Source of the DNA: Streptomyces chumphonensis
GTDB taxonomy: Bacteria > Actinomycetota > Actinomycetes > Streptomycetales > Streptomycetaceae
DNA length: 64,000 bases
NCBI RefSeq assembly: GCF_014779715.1
Contig: NZ_JACXYU010000006.1
Coordinates: 62,001 to 126,000, forward strand
Direction: 5' to 3'
Positions 25,931-34,312 of this stretch are shown here, in pieces (position 1 is the first letter of the stretch; each line of letters starts with the position of its first letter). The position numbers and the translations under genes are program-made. The notes under the pieces were generated by a model. It made no database searches. It saw nothing but the letters and a program-made list of their open reading frames with translations, and was not told the origin of the DNA.

Positions 25931-26641
25931 GTGCCGTACGACCCACCCACCCACCGCGTCGAACGTTCGCTGCGGGCCACGACCTCCGCCCGGCTCGTCG
26001 CCGGGGTGGACGAGGTGGGACGCGGCGCGTGGGCCGGGCCGGTCACCGTGTGCGCCGCCGTCACCGGCCTGCGTCGTCCCCCCGAGGGTTTGACGGACTC
26101 CAAGCTGCTCGCCCGGGGACGCCGCACCGAACTGGCCGAGGTGCTGCGCGGCTGGGTCACGGCGCACGGCTTCGGGCACGCCTGGCCCGAAGAGATCGAC
26201 CTCCTCGGCATGACGGCGGCGCTGCGGCTGGCCGCCGAGCGCGCGTTGCAGGCGCTGCCACAGCGGCCCGACGCCGTGATCCTGGACGGCTCCCACGACT
26301 ATCTCGGAGCGCCCTGGCACGTGCGCACCGTCGTCAAGGGCGACCGGTCCTGTGTCTCGGTGGCCGCGGCGTCCGTCCTCGCGAAGGTCCAGCGCGACAC
26401 TCTGATGGCCGAACTGGGCGCCTCGCACGCCGCGTTCGACTTCCAGGGGAACGCCGGTTACCCCGCGCCCACCCACCGGGCGGCGCTCGCCGACCTCGGC
26501 CCCACCCCGCACCACCGGCTCACCTGGGCGTACCTGGACGCCCTGCCGCGCTGGAAGCACCTGAAGAAGCCTCACCCCCTGGCGGCAGTTCCGGGCCCGG
26601 CCGTCGCGGAGGCCGAGGAGGAACAGGCCCGACTGTTCTGA
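25931..26641 (+). CDS. rnhB: ribonuclease HII
   Basis: A 236-aa endonuclease that cuts RNA in RNA-DNA hybrids and removes misincorporated ribonucleotides. The metal-binding acids Asp27-Glu28 (GVDEVGRG), the Asp of ILDGSHDYL and the segment [21 protein letters not shown] are intact. The C-terminal 25 residues are an acidic tail. Its place among repair and replication genes fits. Confidence 0.95.
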   Translation: MPYDPPTHRVERSLRATTSARLVAGVDEVGRGAWAGPVTVCAAVTGLRRPPEGLTDSKLLARGRRTELAEVLRGWVTAHGFGHAWPEEIDLLGMTAALRLAAERALQALPQRPDAVILDGSHDYLGAPWHVRTVVKGDRSCVSVAAASVLAKVQRDTLMAELGASHAAFDFQGNAGYPAPTHRAALADLGPTPHHRLTWAYLDALPRWKHLKKPHPLAAVPGPAVAEAEEEQARLF

Positions 26642-26721
26642 GACTTCACCGTTCTGACTCTTCCCGTTCGCGCACCGCCCCGGCGGGACGACCCGCCGAC
26701 ACGGCCCCGCGCCCTGTTTGA

Positions 26722-26727
26722 TAGACA
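26722..26727 (+). promoter_or_regulatory. candidate -10, leaderless start
   Basis: TAGACA (in TTTGATAGACAACATCC) is 6 nt before the ATG of the 207-aa gene. The last base deviates from TANNNT. Confidence 0.35.
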
Positions 26728-26733
26728 ACATCC

Positions 26734-27357
26734 ATGCCGCACAGCTCCGAGGAGCCCCAGATCCGCCCCAGCGTTCCCGGCCCCCGCGCTTCCGCGGGTA
26801 CCGCCCGTGTTCCCCAGCCCCCTCGCCCCGCCGTTCCGGGGCCGCGTCCCGGCCCCCGGCCCGCACCCCCGCGCGCCGACCGCAGCCGCCCCGGCCCCGG
26901 GGCGTCAGGTTCCACGAGGCCCGCCCGGGGCCCGGCGCCGTCGTCCCCGGGCACCTCGACGGCGGCCCTCACGGCGCCCACCGCACGCATCCGGCTGGAG
27001 GCCGCCACGGCGGCGACCGCCGTGGCGGTCGCGGACGACGCCGTCGACGCCCTGCTCGACGAGGGTCGTTCGCCCGGCGACATCCTCGTCCTCACCACGG
27101 GGGGCCCACACCCGTGGGCCGAGCACGAGCTCACCTTCGGCGAGGGCGCCTACTGGCGGCAGCAGTCGGAGGGCGGCGACGTGTTCTACGCGCACACTTC
27201 CGCGCTCGCGCGCGCCACGAGCCGGCCCGTCGTGGTCGTGGCCGTCAACGGCGGCACCGACGCGGCGATCGCCGAGAGCCTGCCGAGCGCTCTCGGCAAG
27301 GCCGGCACGGACCTCGTCGTCTGCGGTGACCCCGAGCAGCTTCGCAGCCTCCTCTGA
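26734..27357 (+). CDS. unknown protein with Pro-rich N-terminus and a helicase-C-like fold
   Basis: A 207-aa protein I cannot name with certainty. The first 85 residues are Pro/Arg/Gly/Ser-rich and probably disordered. The rest is a compact alpha/beta domain (DDAVDALLDEGRSPGDILVLTTGG, AYWRQQSEGGDVFYAH, PVVVVAVNGG, LVVCGDPEQLRSL). Its order of strands and the closing GDPEQL recall the C-terminal subdomain of UvrD-type helicases, but there is no P-loop. It could be a regulatory remnant of a helicase or a nucleic-acid-binding adaptor. It probably has its own leaderless promoter. Confidence 0.7.
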   Translation: MPHSSEEPQIRPSVPGPRASAGTARVPQPPRPAVPGPRPGPRPAPPRADRSRPGPGASGSTRPARGPAPSSPGTSTAALTAPTARIRLEAATAATAVAVADDAVDALLDEGRSPGDILVLTTGGPHPWAEHELTFGEGAYWRQQSEGGDVFYAHTSALARATSRPVVVVAVNGGTDAAIAESLPSALGKAGTDLVVCGDPEQLRSLL

Positions 27358-27387
27358 CGCCTGCCGTGCGGCCGTCTCGCAGGCACG

Positions 27388-27405
27388 GGGCCGGACGACC
27401 GGCCC
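27388..27405. terminator. weak hairpin between convergent genes
   Basis: GGGCCGG-ACGA-CCGGCCC, a 7-bp perfect stem, lies in the 56-bp gap between two convergent genes. Confidence 0.45.
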
Positions 27406-27413
27406 TGGGCCGG

Positions 27414-27962
27414 TTACCTCCGCGCGCCGCCCGTCACGGGGCGAGGGCCGCCGAGCCGTACCGCAGGACGGCGCCCCCGCCGCTCCTCGCCGTGCACCCG
27501 CCAGCCTCGCGGCGTGAGCGTCACGTAGGCGCCACACCGCAGGCCGTGCAGCGTGCAGGCGTCCCGCAGCGCCCACATCCAGGCGCCGTCCTCCTCCGTC
27601 CACCCCTCTTCGCCCTCCCGGCAGTACAGGAGCATCGCGGTCCGTACGGGACGGCGCAGCCGCAGGTCGTGGGGTATGACGCGGCGTAGCTGGTCCAAAA
27701 GCGCGTTCCGGAACTCCCAGCCGTCGGGCTGTGCCGCGCCCCTGCCGAAGGAGGCGCTGGCGGTGAGTCGGTCGTCCGGCCCGAGCACCGCCACGATCGC
27801 CGTGAGCGGCCGCGGTCGGTGACGGGCGTGCAAGCCGGTGACGACCTCTCGGGGAGCGCGCAGCAGGGGTATACCCGCTGCTGCCCACTCGGCCGGTTCC
27901 ATGGTGCGCGCCAGCCGGGAGGTGGCGTCGGTGGTCGGAGCCTTCGGAGCTGCGACGGTCAC
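27414..27962 (-). CDS. unknown 182-aa actinobacterial protein
   Basis: I do not recognise this protein. It is soluble, mixed alpha/beta, with short conserved-looking pieces (GIPLLRAPREVVTGLHARHRP, FGRGAAQPDGWEFRNALLDQLRRV, EEDGAWMWALRDACTLHGLRCGAYVTLTPRGWR) and an Arg-rich C-terminus. There is no signal peptide, P-loop or metal motif. GTG at 27962 follows GAAGGGAGAACC. It is downstream of the RecQ-like gene by 199 bp on the same strand. Confidence 0.75.
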   Translation of the reverse strand: MTVAAPKAPTTDATSRLARTMEPAEWAAAGIPLLRAPREVVTGLHARHRPRPLTAIVAVLGPDDRLTASASFGRGAAQPDGWEFRNALLDQLRRVIPHDLRLRRPVRTAMLLYCREGEEGWTEEDGAWMWALRDACTLHGLRCGAYVTLTPRGWRVHGEERRGRRPAVRLGGPRPVTGGARR

Positions 27963-28161
27963 GGTTCTCCCTTCTCTGCGCCCGTGGAGCGGAGCCGTCG
28001 GGCAGGGGCGCACGCCACGACGAGCACGGGTACCTCTCGGTCCGTTGCGGGAGTGAGGTCAATTGTCGCTGGCCGGTTGACGTGGGGCAACGCACCATCG
28101 CGTCCAACTGGCCGGAACGGGCCCGTAGCCCCACGCGGGGTAGCGCCTGTCCGAGCCGGTG

Positions 28162-30336
28162 TCAGCCCTGGAGTGCCAGGACCAGAGGCAGCACCCCCCG
28201 CGCCCCCGCCTGCCTCAGCCGATCGGCCACGACGGCCAAGGTCCATCCCGTGTCCGCGTAGTCGTCCACCAGGAGCACCGGGCCCGCGGCGTCGGCCACC
28301 GCCTGTGCGAGGGCGGGCGGCACGGTGACCGTGGCGTGGAGGGCCCGTACGCGTTGCGCGCTGTTGGTGTGCGAGGCCGCCCGGCCCGCTTCGTCCCCGG
28401 CCATCGCCACCTCGCCGAGCAGGGGTATACGGCCGACCGATGCGATGCGTTCTCCCAACGACCGGACCAGCTGCGGCCTGGACCGCGAAGCGACCGTGAC
28501 CACACCGGCGGGCCGGGACCCTGCCGGCGCTTCGCTCGCGGCCCATCCGCCCGGGCCCTTCGCCCAGTCGGCCAGTACGGCGACGACGGCGCCGACGACG
28601 TCCTCCGGTACCGGGCCGTCGGGCGCCTGCGGCTCCAGAAGCGGCCGAAGGCGACTGCCCCAGCCGATGTCGGTCAGCCTGCCGAGCGCCCTGCCGGGGG
28701 ACGCCTGCCGGTCGGCGGGAATGCGGCCGCGCAGATCCACCCCGACCGCCGGGAGCCCGGTCGGCCACATCCTGCGGGGTTCGACCTCCGTGCCCGGACG
28801 GTCGAGCTGGCCCTGTGCGGCGGCCAGCGCGTCAGCTGGGGCCTCCTCACCGAACCGCGTTCCGGCGCAGTTGTCGCAGCGGCCACACGCAGCCGCCTCG
28901 GGATCGTCCAGCTGCCGGCGCAGGAACTCCAGCCGGCACTGGCCGGTGCTCGCGTACTCCCGCATCGCCTGTCGCTCCGCCGCACGCTGCCGCGCCACCC
29001 AGGAATACCGCTCGGTGTCGTACCGCCAAGGCTCACCGGTCGCGGTCCAGCCCCCGCGGACACGGCGCACCGCGCCGTCCACGTCCAGGACCTTGAGCAT
29101 CATCTCCAGTCGGGACCGGCGGAGTTCGACCAGGGGCTCCAACGCGGGAAGGGACAGGGGTCGGTCGGCCGAGGCCAGGACGTCGAGGGTTCGCCGCACC
29201 TGCTCCTCGGGCGGAAAGGCCAGCGAGGCGAAGTACTTCCAGATGGCCTCGTCCTCCGGGCCGGGCAGCAGGAGCACCTCCGCGTGCTCCACGCCGCGTC
29301 CCGCCCTGCCGACCTGTTGGTAGTAGGCGATGGGGGAGGAGGGGGAGCCGAGATGCACGACGAAGCCGAGGTCCGGCTTGTCGAACCCCATGCCGAGGGC
29401 CGACGTGGCGACGAGGGCCTTCACTCGGTTGGCCAGGAGGTCACTCTCGGCGGCCTCCCGGTCGGCGTTCTCCGTCCGCCCGGTGTAGGAGGCCACCGTG
29501 TGACCGCGCTGCCGCAGGTGGGCCGCGACCTCCTCGGCCGCCGCGACGGTCAGCGTGTAGATGATCCCCGAGCCCGGGAGCTCGTGGAGATGGCCGTCCA
29601 GCCAGGCGAGCCGGTGCGCCGCGTCGCGCAGCCGCAGTACCGACAGACTGAGCGACTCCCGGTCCAGCGGGCCGCGCAGCACCAGAGCGTCCGGCGTGTC
29701 GCTCTGCTGCCCGCCCGTGCCGAGCTGTTCGGCGACATCGGAGGTGACCCGTGCGTTGGCCGTCGCCGTCGTGGCGAGCACGGGGACGCCCGGGCGCAGT
29801 GCGGCCAGCATGCTGCGCAGCCGACGGTAGTCGGGGCGGAAGTCGTGGCCCCAGTCGGAGATGCAGTGCGCCTCGTCGACGACGAGTAGCCCCGTCGTCT
29901 CCGCCAGGCTGGGTAGGACCTGGTCCCGGAAGTCGGGATTGTTCAGCCGCTCGGGGCTGACGAGTAGGACGTCGACCTCCTCGGCGCGCACGGCCTCGCG
30001 CACGGCGTCCCACTCCTCGACGTTGGCCGAGTTGATGGTGCGGGCCCGGATGCCCGCCCGGCCGGCCGCCTCGATCTGATTGCGCATGAGGGCCAGCAGC
30101 GGCGAGACGATCACCGTCGGGCCGCTGCCGCGCCGCCGTAGGAGGGCGGTCGCGACGAAGTACACCGCCGATTTGCCCCAGCCGGTGCGCTGGACGACGA
30201 GCACGCGCCGGTGGTCGGCGACGAGCGCCTCGACGGCCTTCCACTGGTCTTCCCGGAGCCGCGCCGTCCCCGTGTCGTCTCCCACCAAACGGGCGAGGAC
30301 GGCATCGGCTGCGGTGCGCAGGTCGTTGGCTGTCAT
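28162..30336 (-). CDS. RecQ-like DNA helicase fused to a phosphoribosyltransferase domain
   Basis: A 724-aa fusion. The N-terminal half is a RecQ-family 3'-5' helicase: RLREDQWKAVEAL, Walker A QRTGWGKS, DEAH box VVDEAHCISDWGHDF, TTATA, and motif VI QQVGRAGRG. It is followed by a four-cysteine zinc site (GQCRLEF ... CGRCDNC). No HRDC domain is seen. The last 150 residues carry a type I phosphoribosyltransferase signature (VLLVDDYADTGWTL) close to the C-terminus. This architecture recurs in actinobacteria, and the role of the transferase domain is unknown. Starts at 30336 and 30345 are both ATG without a clear ribosome site; 30336 gives the more usual MTANDL beginning. Confidence 0.9.
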   Translation of the reverse strand: MTANDLRTAADAVLARLVGDDTGTARLREDQWKAVEALVADHRRVLVVQRTGWGKSAVYFVATALLRRRGSGPTVIVSPLLALMRNQIEAAGRAGIRARTINSANVEEWDAVREAVRAEEVDVLLVSPERLNNPDFRDQVLPSLAETTGLLVVDEAHCISDWGHDFRPDYRRLRSMLAALRPGVPVLATTATANARVTSDVAEQLGTGGQQSDTPDALVLRGPLDRESLSLSVLRLRDAAHRLAWLDGHLHELPGSGIIYTLTVAAAEEVAAHLRQRGHTVASYTGRTENADREAAESDLLANRVKALVATSALGMGFDKPDLGFVVHLGSPSSPIAYYQQVGRAGRGVEHAEVLLLPGPEDEAIWKYFASLAFPPEEQVRRTLDVLASADRPLSLPALEPLVELRRSRLEMMLKVLDVDGAVRRVRGGWTATGEPWRYDTERYSWVARQRAAERQAMREYASTGQCRLEFLRRQLDDPEAAACGRCDNCAGTRFGEEAPADALAAAQGQLDRPGTEVEPRRMWPTGLPAVGVDLRGRIPADRQASPGRALGRLTDIGWGSRLRPLLEPQAPDGPVPEDVVGAVVAVLADWAKGPGGWAASEAPAGSRPAGVVTVASRSRPQLVRSLGERIASVGRIPLLGEVAMAGDEAGRAASHTNSAQRVRALHATVTVPPALAQAVADAAGPVLLVDDYADTGWTLAVVADRLRQAGARGVLPLVLALQG

Positions 30337-30382
30337 GGCGACCATGCAACCCGACGCCCGGCCGGTACGGCGAATCCAGTGT

Positions 30383-30391
30383 TGTGGACAA
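30383..30391 (-). promoter_or_regulatory. DnaA box
   Basis: TGTGGACAA on the plus strand is TTGTCCACA on the minus strand, the preferred Streptomyces DnaA-box sequence, without mismatch. It lies 47 bp before the recQ-like start. Confidence 0.55.
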
Positions 30392-30401
30392 CGTGCCGAT
30401 C

Positions 30402-30438
30402 GTGCGTTGATCGGACGACTGCCAGTGCGTTGATCGGA
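30402..30438. repeat. 14-bp direct repeats in the recQ-like/DUF4192 spacer
   Basis: GTGCGTTGATCGGA occurs at 30402-30415 and again at 30425-30438, 23 bp start to start, in the spacer between two divergent genes. The arrangement suggests a regulator site; the protein is unknown. Confidence 0.75.
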
Positions 30439-30492
30439 TCGTCGTCATGGTGGTGTGGATGGTGCGGGAGGCCGATGCGACAAGGTCGAGTC

Positions 30493-31716
30493 ATGACACA
30501 CAGTGATCGCCACCTCGCTTCCCAGTCCTCCTCCGACGCCGCTCCGGAGCTCGCCTCCGAGTCCGCGCGGCGCGTGACGCTGCGCGGCCCGGCCGAACTC
30601 GCGGACGCGCTGCCGTACCTCCTGGGGTACCACCCGGACGACTCGATCGTCGTGATCGCGGTGCACGGGGAGCACGGCAGGTTCGGCGGCCGTGTCCGCC
30701 TCGGCATCCCCGCGGTCCCGGGCGAGTGGCCGGAGGCGGCTCGTCAGGTCGCCGTGTGCCTCCTCGCCGGATGCGAGGAGGCAGACCGGCCCACCGGCGC
30801 CGTCGTCTACCTCTGCCAGGACGCGCGAGCCGGCGAGGACGCCGCCGCGGTGCCCGTCCGCCTCCGGCCGCTCGCCCAAGAGCTGCGCGCCGCCTGCGGG
30901 GCGCTGGACATGCCGGTGTTCGAGGCCCTGTGTCTCTCCGGTGGACGCTTCTGGTCGTTCTGCTGCGAGGACCCCCGCTGCTGCCCGCCGGAGGGCAACG
31001 AGCTGGAGCCGCCGGGATCCTCCCCGATGGCGGCGGCCGCCACCTACGCGGGCATCCGGGTCCAGGGAACACTCAAGGAACTGGCCGCCAGGCTGGCTCC
31101 GCTCGCGCCGCACCGGGTTCCGCTCCAGGAACAGGCGCTGGACGCGGCCGCGGCGGATCTGCTGCCGCGCATGCTGGACGTCTCGGCCAAGGAGGTCGTG
31201 CGGACCAGGACGCTGGAGATCGCCGCGCGCCTTCTGGACCGGTTCTCCTCCGCACCGATCCCCGCGGGCCGCGGTCCCTCGGAGGCCGACCTCAGCGACG
31301 ACGCCCGGCTCTCGGAGGCCGAGGCGGCCTCGCTCATCGTCGGACTTCAGGACAGGATCACGCGGGACCGCGCCGCCGAATGGATGGAGGAGGAGGACGC
31401 CCAGCCGGCGCTGCGGCTGTGGCGGGCCCTCGGCCGACGCTGCGTCGGTGCCTTCACGGAGTACGCGGCGGCGCCGTTGACCCTGGCCGGCTGGGTCTCC
31501 TGGTCCACCGGGGACGAGACGAACGCGCGCGTCGCCCTGAGCGCCGCGCTGGAGGCCGATCCCGAATGCGTCTTCGCCAGGCTGCTGCACTCCGCGTGCA
31601 ACAGCGGACTCGACCCGGAGCCGCTGCGCGGCACCCTACGAGGTCAGCGTGCGGCACACGGGGGCCGCCCCGAAGCCTGCCGGGGCGCTGGATCCGGCGC
31701 GGATCCGGAGGCGTGA
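30493..31716 (+). CDS. DUF4192-domain protein
   Basis: A 407-aa actinobacterial protein of the DUF4192 family (VTLRGPAELADALPYLLGYHPDDSIVVIAV near the start; FEALCLSGGRFWSFCCEDPRCCPPEG in the middle; LAGWVSWSTGDETNARVALSAALEADP near the end, a TPR-like helical stretch). The Cys-rich CCEDPRCC segment is a feature of the family. Function is unknown. It is divergent from the RecQ-like helicase and shares with it a spacer holding a DnaA box and direct repeats. Confidence 0.85.
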   Translation: MTHSDRHLASQSSSDAAPELASESARRVTLRGPAELADALPYLLGYHPDDSIVVIAVHGEHGRFGGRVRLGIPAVPGEWPEAARQVAVCLLAGCEEADRPTGAVVYLCQDARAGEDAAAVPVRLRPLAQELRAACGALDMPVFEALCLSGGRFWSFCCEDPRCCPPEGNELEPPGSSPMAAAATYAGIRVQGTLKELAARLAPLAPHRVPLQEQALDAAAADLLPRMLDVSAKEVVRTRTLEIAARLLDRFSSAPIPAGRGPSEADLSDDARLSEAEAASLIVGLQDRITRDRAAEWMEEEDAQPALRLWRALGRRCVGAFTEYAAAPLTLAGWVSWSTGDETNARVALSAALEADPECVFARLLHSACNSGLDPEPLRGTLRGQRAAHGGRPEACRGAGSGADPEA

Positions 31717-31765
31717 GGTGAGCCGCCGAGCGGTGCCCTCGGCCGGGTTCGGGGCGGGTGCTCTC

Positions 31766-33304
31766 TCATCTGCCGCTCGGCGACCGGTAGGGCTGGAAGA
31801 GCTGGTCCACGGGCGCGAAGTCGTCCGTGAGCGCGGGTGCGTCACCGACCCAGGAGGCGAGGTCGTCGCCCGTGGCGATCTTCCACCCGGTCTGTCGCGT
31901 GTCCAGGGATTCCTGGACCGAGCGCAGATCGACCGGCCGGTCGGAGGCGAGCAGCACCAGATTGCCGCCCTCGGCCCCGGCTGTCGGGTCGACCCCGATG
32001 TCCACCGGATCACCGAGGAGCGCGACGTGCTCGAACGTCGTCTGGAGGGTGGCCACTTCGGCCCGGGCGAAGGCCAGTTCACCGTAGTCGATCAGGTTGA
32101 CCACGTAGACGCCGTCCTCGTCGAGTACCCGTCGGACGTCCGTCATCGCCTCCACCGTCGTGAGATGCCACGGCACGCTCACGCCCCCGAAGGCGTCGCC
32201 GACGACGAGATCACGGCTGTCGGGCTCCAGCCGCCGCAGGCCCAGTCTGCCGTCCTCCGCGCGGACGTCGACACCGGTGTCCGGCACCAGCCCGAGGCGG
32301 TCACGGTCGATCCGCACGACTCCGCTGTCGATCTCCGAGACGAGGCTGCGCGTACCGGGCCGCGTGGCCGCGAGGTATCGGGGGATGGTGAGCCCCCCGC
32401 CGCCCAGGTGGTGGGCGTCGAGCGGTTCCCCTGCGGGAAAGGCGGAGTCGATCACCGAGGCGATGGCGCGCACATACGTGAACTTCAGAAAGGTCGGGTC
32501 CTCCATGTCGACGTAGGAGTGCCGCACGCCGTCCAGAACGAGAGTGCGGCCGCTGTCCCGGTCGGGGTCCGCGACCACGCGTACGCAGTGGTATCGGGTT
32601 TCCGCGTCGCACCCCCCGGGCGCGACCGCGGTGGCCAGGCCGCCGACGACGACCACGAGAGCGAGCGCGGAGGCTCCCCTCCACCCTCGCGTGCGCCACT
32701 CCACCACCGCGGAGCCGAGCACCAGCAGCGTGCCGAGGCCGATCAGGATGCCGCTGACGGGCAACCGCGACACGAGGACGAAGCCGGTGAGGACGGTGCC
32801 GACGATGGCGCCGACGGTCCCCACGCCGGACAGCCTGCCGACGACCGTTCCCGTCTCGGCGAGGTTGGTGAGCCGCAGCTTGGTCGCGATCGGAGTCACC
32901 GCGGAGAGGAGGGCGCCCGGCACGAGGATGGTCAGCGCCGCGATGAGCAGCAGCAAGGCAGGCGCCCACTCCGCAGTCGTCCGGAGCACGGCGGGGGTGA
33001 GCGCCACGACCGCTCCGGACACCCCGAGCGAAGGCCCTACGAGGCGGCGCGGGTCGACCTGGTCGGCCAGGCGCCCGCCCAGCCAGGAGCCCAGGGCGAT
33101 GGCGGTGAGGGCGATGCCGATCACCATCGTGCTGGTCTCAAGGGTGAGGCCGAGATAGGGGGCCAGCAGTCGCAGGGCGACGATCTCGACCACCAGGACC
33201 GCGGCGGAGGATCCGAACACCAGCACGGCCGCTGCTCTTGGGCCCAGGCCGTGCCGGCCGGGTGTCGTGCCCTCGTCGACGGGCGAGGAAGACGGTGTGG
33301 TCAC
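31766..33304 (-). CDS. membrane-anchored spermidine-synthase-like protein
   Basis: A 512-aa protein. The first 220 residues contain about seven hydrophobic helices (AAVLVFGSSAAVLVVEIVAL, MVIGIALTAIALGSWLGG and others), as in fused MFS/spermidine-synthase proteins. The rest is an aminopropyltransferase-like Rossmann domain (LGGGGLTIPRYLAA, SEIDSGVVRIDRDRLG, VVGDAFGG, VYVVNLIDY). The usual catalytic Asp motif of true spermidine synthases is altered (GDAFGG), so polyamine synthesis is not proven. GTG at 33304 has GAGG 9 nt upstream; an ATG at 33313 abuts that GAGG and is less likely. Confidence 0.85.
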   Translation of the reverse strand: MTTPSSSPVDEGTTPGRHGLGPRAAAVLVFGSSAAVLVVEIVALRLLAPYLGLTLETSTMVIGIALTAIALGSWLGGRLADQVDPRRLVGPSLGVSGAVVALTPAVLRTTAEWAPALLLLIAALTILVPGALLSAVTPIATKLRLTNLAETGTVVGRLSGVGTVGAIVGTVLTGFVLVSRLPVSGILIGLGTLLVLGSAVVEWRTRGWRGASALALVVVVGGLATAVAPGGCDAETRYHCVRVVADPDRDSGRTLVLDGVRHSYVDMEDPTFLKFTYVRAIASVIDSAFPAGEPLDAHHLGGGGLTIPRYLAATRPGTRSLVSEIDSGVVRIDRDRLGLVPDTGVDVRAEDGRLGLRRLEPDSRDLVVGDAFGGVSVPWHLTTVEAMTDVRRVLDEDGVYVVNLIDYGELAFARAEVATLQTTFEHVALLGDPVDIGVDPTAGAEGGNLVLLASDRPVDLRSVQESLDTRQTGWKIATGDDLASWVGDAPALTDDFAPVDQLFQPYRSPSGR

Positions 33305-33439
33305 GCGCGTCATCCTCGCACGGGGTACGGCCCGGCGACGGCCGTGCGGGAAGGACCCCTGCGGGCCCGGCGCCCGCCCACTGTGGCCGCTTCCGTGAGC
33401 GCTGGAGGGGGAATTCGGACGCGGTCGGCCGTGCCCCTG

Positions 33440-33462
33440 TTTATCGTCAGGAAGACGACTAA
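33440..33462. promoter_or_regulatory. candidate NrtR operator overlapping the -10 of its own gene
   Basis: TTTATCGTC-AGGAA-GACGACTAA is an inverted repeat (7 of 9 arm positions match) ending 9 bp before the Nudix regulator start. A -10-like TAAGAT (33460-33465) sits 6 nt before the ATG and is partly covered by the repeat. This suits autorepression on a leaderless promoter. Confidence 0.55.
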
Positions 33463-33471
33463 GATCATGTC

Positions 33472-34215
33472 ATGCCCTACGACCCGTCGGCCTATCCGCC
33501 CTTCGCCGTCACTGTCGATCTGGTCGTTCTCACCGTGCGCAAGCACGCGCTGTGCGCCCTTGCGGTGCGGCGGGGCGAGCCTCCTTTCCAGGGGCAGTGG
33601 GCGTTGCCCGGTGGGTTCGTCCTGCCGGACGAGGACCTGGGCGGAGCTGCGGCACGGGAACTGGCCGAGGAGACCGGGCTGCAGGTGGAGGAGCCGGGCG
33701 GGCACAGCGCGCACCTGGAACAGCTGGCCACCTATGGTGATCCCGGCCGCGATCCCCGGATGCGGGTGGTCAGCGTGGCTCACCTGGTACTCGCTCCCGA
33801 TCTGCCGGCGCCCGTCTCGGGAGGTGACGCCAAGACCGCTCGCTGGACGCCGGTCGAACGCCTCCTGGCCCCGGAGGAGGACCGGGGGGAGGCGTCGCCC
33901 GGACGACTCGCGTTCGATCACGACCGCATCCTCGCGGACGGTGTGGAACGGGCCCGGTCCAAGATCGAGTACTCCTCGCTCGCCGCCGCCTTCTGCCCTC
34001 CGGAGTTCACCGTGGGCGAGTTGCGGAGGGTCTACGAGGCGGTGTGGGGGGTCGCTCTCGATCCTCGGAACTTTCACCGCAAGGTCACCGGGACTCCCGG
34101 CTTCCTGGTGCCGACGGGAGGAACGACGACCCGTCAGGGCGGGCGTCCGGCCCAGTTGTTCCGGGCCGGTGGCGCCACGGTGCTGAATCCCCCGATGCTG
34201 CGTCCGGAGGTTTGA
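33472..34215 (+). CDS. NrtR-type Nudix-domain transcription regulator
   Basis: A 247-aa two-domain protein. The N-terminal Nudix domain keeps the fold (QWALPGGFVLPDEDLGGAAARELAEETGL, a Nudix box with REL-EET). The C-terminal 90 residues are the winged helix typical of NrtR (SSLAAAFCPPEFTVGELRRVYEAVWG, DPRNFHRKVTGT). NrtR proteins bind ADP-ribose and repress NAD synthesis or salvage genes; no NAD gene is present here, so its targets lie elsewhere, and it may control itself through the adjacent palindrome. A catalytic role as a hydrolase is also possible. Confidence 0.88.
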   Translation: MPYDPSAYPPFAVTVDLVVLTVRKHALCALAVRRGEPPFQGQWALPGGFVLPDEDLGGAAARELAEETGLQVEEPGGHSAHLEQLATYGDPGRDPRMRVVSVAHLVLAPDLPAPVSGGDAKTARWTPVERLLAPEEDRGEASPGRLAFDHDRILADGVERARSKIEYSSLAAAFCPPEFTVGELRRVYEAVWGVALDPRNFHRKVTGTPGFLVPTGGTTTRQGGRPAQLFRAGGATVLNPPMLRPEV

Positions 34216-34312
34216 CTCCTCCGACACCCCGGCGGGGAACCCGACTGACCTTAATGTCGGATATGTCGCGTTATCGTGCTGTGCGTTGCTCATGCGCTCA
34301 GCGGGAGAAGCG

